Source of the DNA: Hymenoscyphus infarciens
Taxonomy: Eukaryota > Ascomycota > Leotiomycetes > Helotiales > Helotiaceae
Direction: 5' to 3'
Assembly: GCA_001414345.1 (NCBI GenBank)
Contig: LLCB01000138.1
Coordinates: 62,001 to 126,000 of the forward strand
DNA length: 64,000 bases
This document shows positions 58,126 through 64,000 of this stretch, piece by piece. The notes beneath the pieces were generated by a model. It worked only from the letters and a program-made list of their open reading frames with translations. It was not told the DNA's origin and did no database searches. Each line of letters begins with the position of its first letter. The first letter of the stretch is position 1. A program made the translations under genes and the position numbers.

Positions 58126-60243
58126 GGAGTCGGGGGAGACGCGTGTTGAATGCCGGGTGAGCCCAAGGGAAGATTGACGGAATTTTGAATATAGGCACAG
58201 GATTCACTTACTTGAGTGGTTGGGGGGGTGTGGACAACTTCTAGAAGTCCAGAGACGATGAGAGGAGTACTATGCTATGGGCCGCCGATGTCGTGCAAGT
58301 GAAACTGTCAATGACTTTTCTATACGAAAGCCTTCAGGTCCTCGCGCTGGTTGGAAGCAGATGCGAGGGGTACCAGGCCGCCGGACCTAGACGATATCAG
58401 CAAGGCAGAGCAACAAACAAACACATGCATTGAATGGATAGAGAAACAAGCCGGAGAGATGAGGCTTAAGGAGAAGGTTCAGACTGCCACGCAAGGTATC
58501 GTGGCTCGATCTGAATTGAGGGATGGTGGTGTTGATGGCTTGCTTACCAGAAACCTAAGCTGCGAGGGAGCAAGAACCTCACCCACGGCGGCACGACCGA
58601 ACCGAGAGCGATCGGGCGGCAAGAAGTGCGCAGACGCTGCGAGTGCAAAGAGGATGGATGTGCAAGACTGCAGGATCAAGTAAATAGAAAGAGGTTGAGA
58701 TTGAGGTTTCGAGTCGAGGTACGAATTGCAATGCAACTGGTATCGTGAGGTCGAGGTCGGGTGGTGTAGAGAGGAGCCGGTGGTTCCTGCCCCAAAGGGG
58801 AAAGTCTAAAGAGAAAGAGCGTGCCCACCCACAGCCGCCGCCTGATTGGTCAATGGCCAGCACCAACCAGGGCAGCTGCAACTTGAAATGGAGAAACGGA
58901 CAGTGCAACACAGTGCAAGCCGATTATGTGTGCAAGCTCGACACCCTCAACAATGACTATGGCTGGCGATTGCGCGCTATTGCTATTGCTATTGCTATTG
59001 CTATTGCTATTCGCCGTCTTTCGTTGCGCTGGCAGATTGTTTGAGCATCGAGAATTGGTATGCAGTTCTTTGAGGTGTTGAGGTGTATGAGAAGGAGCGA
59101 AAGTTTGACTTGAGGAAGAGATGATTGAAGAGAAGAGGGAAATCGGGGGAAAACGAGGAGAAGTATGAAGAGGAGTATGAAGAGAAGTATGAAGAGAAGT
59201 ATGAAGAGATGTATGAAGAGATGTATGAAGAGAAGGAGATTATCAGCAAACATTCTGCCACCAAGAAAAGGAAAAAAGCGGGTCGTCGCATGGCTCCTTC
59301 CCATGCAATCTGCAATCTGCAATCAACCCATCCATCCCATCCACATCCAGCCTCTCCAGTGAGATGGTCAAGGTAGCGGCATCCAAATAGCCAAATAGCC
59401 AAATAGCTTACCAGCAGGTCGCCTTGCAAACGCAGACGAGGCCTCCCAGGTTCTGGCCTTCTGTCCTTGTTTCCCTTGGTGGGAGTGTTTCTATCCGCTT
59501 TGGAGAAAGAGATACCTATTGCGAGGAAGGAATGACCCTCGTCTAGGGCTGGAATGCATACATGCACACCCTTCTCCTTCTACCGCATACATGAGGCCAT
59601 CTCCAGCTAGGAACTGGCATCTATGGTCGCAAGAGAGGCGTCCACGGGATGCCATTTCCAAAGTTGGGAGGCTTTGAAGTTGAACCTGGAACCCACGAGG
59701 GGGTGCAAGAGGGAAGAGGATCCTCAATCAGCATCAACTCTGCATTCAGCCTCCGGAACTCTGATGTGCTTCCATCGTGGCTTGGAGGCTATTCAGATCA
59801 TAGAAAAGGCGCGTTGCAGCCAGTCTGGAGAGGATACCAGTCTTCTGAGAAGATGTGAAGGGAGGATTGAGAGTTGAGAGGAGGTTGAGGTGGTTGTTCT
59901 CATTATTTCAGTGGAACCGAAGTCGGGCCATGGATCAATAATAATCCGATTTTAGTGGATGATGGACATGTGGGGTGGATTCTTGAAGCTCTGGGCTGGG
60001 CTCTTCTGGATAGCCTCACTACATGCGAAATACATTTGCCGCACTTCCTCCTACGACCATCGGCTGTTCTTGAATTCCAGAAAATCAATTCACAAGCTGA
60101 AACCTACAGCGACAATCACCAATTTCCACAAAGAACCTACAGGAAAGCTTAACATTGGCACCATCCTCGGCAGCCAAAGGGCACTTTCTTCCGCATCCCT
60201 ACCCGCCTTGGAAGATGTAAAATCCCGAGCAAACACTTCAAAA
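58126..60243. other. Divergent promoter region of helicase and spt8 genes with simple repeats
   Basis: No gene is supported. A GCTATT array lies at 58,977-59,011, a TATGAAGAG-type array at 59,160-59,235 and a CCAAATAG array at 59,383-59,408. Several long ORFs here are products of these repeats. Confidence 0.55.
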
Positions 60244-62344
60244 ATGCCAGAATTCTCTCTAGAGGACGACGACCGAGGCAAGCTCTTTCCCCTGTCCCAA
60301 AACTCCCAACTAATTGATACAAGGGTCCAACGCCAGCTCAGACAACGAGCAAGATGAATTAATGGACGACGCCGAAGACCAAGAACAAGACCCCGACCAA
60401 GACGACAACGCCGACGGCGACGGGGAAGATGAAGACAACGAAGATGAAAACGGAGACGAAGATCAAGACGACGAAGACGATTCCCCCGACCAGCCACTTT
60501 CCCAACCCCGAAGACCCAGTCTCCCTACCACAAACGCGAGTTCAGATGGTACACCCACCACCAACACCAATGGCGCAGGTCCTACCTCACATCCTCGCCC
60601 GACTGTTACGCGCACGAGTGCCTCGCCGCGACAAGCTTCTGCGCCTGCGCAATCGCCCAAGATGCGCTATGAGGTGAGGGCTGAAGCTCTCACGGCCTCA
60701 CTCTACGATATCGTGCCTACGATGGCTGCTCCGCAGAGTACCTCGATTAATGCGATTACCGCAACGCCGGACATGCGATATTGGTTTACGGGGGGCTCCG
60801 ATTGTTATGTGCGGAAATACGATGGGGTTGCGACGGTTAATGGGAAGACGCTGTTGACAGTTGCGCAGAGACATCCTTTTGTGGATAGTGTCGTTAAGGC
60901 GGGGGTGTTGATGAGTTATTGGGATAACGAGGAGCCGGTTGCCAAGAATGCGGGGGAGGATCCCTCGCTGAGTCCGGTTTACTCACTGGCTGTGCATTCG
61001 CAGGCGCTGTGGATGCTGTCGGGGCTGGAATCTGGGGCGATAAATTTATATTCTGTGAGGCATGATGAGGGAAAGAGGATTGCGGCGTTGCAGAAGCATA
61101 AGTCTGCTGTTTCGGTACTTACCATAGCGCAAGATGAGAAGTCGGTTTTGAGTGGGAGTTGGGACAAGAATGTTTTTGATTGGGATCTGAATACTGGACA
61201 AGTCAAGCGGTCATTCGAAGGTAGTGGTGGTCAAATATCTGCCATTGAAGTACGTCCAGCCTCGAGTCTCCCAGTACCAGAAGAATCCGGCGAACCTATT
61301 CAAGCGAATGGAAATGGAACCTTCTCAAGCAACAACGCCGATAAACCCAACGGTCTTTCAAATGGAAACACGAATGGCGCAACGAATGGAGAAGAGGAGA
61401 ATCATGGCTCACCCGCCGACTCACTATTCGGAGACAACGCCTCCTTATTCGGGGAAACAGACGGCGTCAACGCCCCCTCGGGAGGTAATTTCGGCGACGA
61501 AGACGACGAATTCTCCCGCGCCATTGAAATGGGTCTCGACAACCAAGAACCCGTCGATTCAAACGGCGACATCACAATGTCCAACGCCCCCACCGAGAGT
61601 GCTGCTGAATCTCAACCCGCGCCAGCAGTCCAACCACCAGAACCTGTTCAACCCCAAGAAACATCTATAACCACAACAATCGCACCAACAACCCAAGACG
61701 CCCTCGCAACATCTGACTCGACCTTCCTCGCTGCCTCCATAAACGGCACACTCCGCGTCTGGGATCGTCGCGTTCCAAATCCGATTGCGAAAATTCCTAC
61801 AAGGACGGGGGTACCGCCGTGGTGTATGGCTGCTTGTTGGAGTCCGGATGGGAATTATATATATGCTGGTCGAAGAAATGGGACGGTGGAGGAGTTTAGT
61901 TTACATAAGGGATTGCGGGATGCGGAACGAACATTTAAATTCCCCGCGGGGAGTGGGGCGGTGAGTAGTTTGAGGGCGATGCCTAACGGGCGGCATTTGA
62001 TATGGTATTTCTCCCCCCCTTTTCCCCTTTTTCTGTCCCTAAATAAACCCGGCCCATTTGTCTTCCCATTCTAGGTAGGGGGTAACCAAGAAACTATCAT
62101 GGACTGACGAGAGAAAAGCGCCTCACACGACATCCTCCGACTCTACGATCTCAAGGAACAAGCTGCATTTAAACACTCCACCGTTCCCTTTCTCATTGTC
62201 CCTGGGCCACCGAGAGCGGGTGTTATCTCGGCGTTGCACATTGATCCTACTTGTAAATATATGCTTTCTGCGGCTGGGAATCGCGGGTGGGAGGGGAGTA
62301 GTACGGAGGTGCTTATTGGGTATGAGATTGGGATTCCCGCTTGA
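60244..62344 (+). CDS. spt8: SAGA complex subunit Spt8, WD40 protein, 646 aa
   Basis: Three exons: 60,244-60,277, 60,324-62,004 and 62,119-62,344. The first intron is a 46-nt GC-AG intron with a CAACTAAT branch; joining it gives an acidic start (MPEFSLEDDDRGSNASSD). The second intron ends at GAAAAG, the only acceptor that keeps the frame past a TGA. The N-terminus is a long Asp/Glu stretch. WD40 repeats follow (WFTGGSDCYVRKYD, VLSGSWDKNVFDWDL, FLAASINGTLRVWDRR). A Gly/Asn/Ser-rich insert sits between repeats, as in other fungal Spt8. TVAQRHPFVDSVVKAGVL and SAAGNRGWEG are family marks. Spt8 helps SAGA deliver TBP. Confidence 0.88.
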
Positions 62345-62719
62345 GGGGAGCGTGAGGTGTAAAGGAAGCGAGGGGAGGGGCTGGGGAGAGGACGAGGGGA
62401 TGTATGTGGATGAGGCGAAGGGGGGGAGTTATTTGATCATGTATGTTTGGCGTTGGGATACCACGGGTTGGGACTTTTGCTACACTATTTGCAGTTTGTA
62501 AAAAGAAAATGCATCGAACCATCAAGTCGATTTGACTTGGAGCGGGACGGATGGGTGGACTTGAATTTTATAAGTGGATTTTAGGACCGGAATAAAGGAT
62601 GGAAAATGAAAATTAAAATGAAATGCTTCTTTGAAAGCTGCCTTGGTTCCTTGGGTTTGACTGTTCTATGGGATTCAAGTCATTACGCGTGTGGCCACTG
62701 GGTATTGGACTTTTCCGAT
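62345..62719. other. 3' flank of spt8
   Basis: Normal composition, no gene; turns AT-rich at about 62,720. Confidence 0.5.
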
Positions 62720-64000
62720 CACTTTTTGATAAATTCCATGATATAGTATAAACGCGTTTTTCTATTAGTAGGTGACCTACTAATTATCTAGAGCGTCCTA
62801 AAAGTATAAGGCTCTGTTTAGATTAAATTATTTAGAGAGGATTATTTTAGAGATTATTTAGCTCTAAAGAATCCTAGATTATTTAAAAGAATTAATAATA
62901 ATCTAAACCTCTAAACATCTCTATAGATATTAATTCACCTCTATAGATATTAATTCACCTTAATAAGTATTAATTTCTCTCTCTTAAGTATCGCGTAGAT
63001 AAATAATAAATTATATAGACTTAGGCTTAGACTTAGTTTAGATTAAATTATCTTAAGAATTATTTTAAAGATTATAATTTATAATATAAGCTTAAGTAAT
63101 CTTTATAATATAAACACGTTAGTATATTCTAGATATTAATTTAATAATATTAATTAATCTCTTACTAAAATAAATTCTATTAAGCTTAATTTTAAATAGA
63201 ATTATAATTATTAATACTTAATACTTTATATATTTATATTATAACTACTACTACTACTTACTATAGAGTAAGATAATAAAGAAGAGTAATTCTATCTATA
63301 ATTACTTCTTCTCTAGAGCGTTTTATTATTATAGTTATAATTTAAAAAGTGCTATTTTAATATTAATTATCTTAAGCACTCTAGATATATAAAAGAGCTA
63401 TTATAGAAAAAGAGGATATCACGTGACCTTCTTTCTCTATATATATAGTAGAGTTTTCACCTCTTAAATTTAAGCTTCTTAGAGTGTTTTTAACTTAAAA
63501 AATATATAATAGTTATAAGCCTAGTCTAGTAACTATAATACTATAATATATCCGCTATATAATAATAATATTACTTCGTATTTTAGAAAACGCTTCTCTA
63601 CTAGTAGTTAGCTAGCGTATTAATACTCGACGTCGACGAGTCTTAAATAGATAAGATATAAGCTTATCTAAGTTCTTTAAAAAAGAGAATCAAGTATAAA
63701 AAGTCTAGTAACTAGCTAGCTACTAACCGACTATAATAATAATAATCTACTAGCTTACTCTTAAAAAGATTATAAAGCCTAGTAACGGCTAGCTACTCTA
63801 AGAGGTGTTTTATAACTAAACCTCCTTCGAATTTAGAAGCCTAGTACTCTATAAAGCTAGTATATAACGCTAGCTAATAGCTACTACCTCTGCGAACGCT
63901 ACTCGCTTTACTATTACGCTAGAACCAGAGCTATATAAGCTAGAGTTAGAGCAAGAGATAGAAGTTAGATAAGATCGATCTTAAGAAGTAGGAATCTACT
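62720..64000. mobile_element. AT-rich RIP-scarred repeat DNA at the window end
   Basis: TA/CTA/TAG words dominate again. From about 63,590 a plus-strand frame with TAA/TAG at Gln positions reads like the start of a retroelement gag; it runs out of the window. A repeated TTTAGATTAAATTAT word (62,818 and 63,033) hints at a further small element. No family can be named. Confidence 0.4.

Noticed and set aside
59007..59567. 186-codon minus-strand ORF and its overlapping partners
   Set aside because: Created by in-frame simple repeats in the intergenic region; no domain and no conserved start.

Overview
The window is nuclear DNA of a filamentous ascomycete (Pezizomycotina; Leotiomycetes is my guess, not proven). 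The genes have short GT-AG introns of about 50-105 nt with CTAAC-type branch points, and 2EXR and DUF7918 families are present. Large blocks are AT-rich and carry the C-to-T/G-to-A scars of repeat-induced point mutation (RIP). No rRNA, tRNA or CRISPR array was seen.

Layout. (1) 1-30,650 is a transposon graveyard in which no element gene is intact. It holds a Ty3/gypsy element (1-8,310) split by a 2.9-kb non-autonomous LTR element (1,628-4,571). Next is a solo LTR split by a small minus-strand LTR element (9,141-10,618). Then comes a composite LTR element spanning 11,214-29,893. Inside it sit a tyrosine-recombinase (DIRS/PAT-type) retroelement with split direct repeats, itself invaded by a Ty3 chromovirus remnant and a Copia element; two Mutator-like MITEs; a short solo LTR; and a palindromic double LTR. 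Exact 5-bp or 10-bp target-site duplications date most insertions relative to each other. (2) 30,827-46,062 is a gene island made largely of local duplicates: a trypsin-fold protein, two 2EXR proteins, two DUF7918 proteins, and two members (G, H) of a family I do not recognise. (3) 46,765-52,355 is a MITE-rich stretch (TA-type MITEs, a hAT-type MITE) enclosing the third member of that family (I). (4) 53,415-62,344 holds two conserved housekeeping genes transcribed divergently: an NFX1-type zinc-finger/Upf1-like helicase of the ZNFX1/Hrr1 family and the SAGA subunit Spt8. (5) From about 62,720 the sequence is AT-rich and RIP-scarred again.

How the parts relate. The island between the AT-rich blocks looks like an accessory, duplication-prone compartment, while the helicase and Spt8 pair looks like core genome. 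The most original items are the G/H/I family (one shared helical module; H has two copies), the DIRS element with its A1-B1-A2-B2 repeats still readable, and the palindromic LTR pair integrated as a unit. Exon structures were assembled by hand from splice signals and reading-frame continuity. Transposon domain calls come from reading through RIP-made stops.
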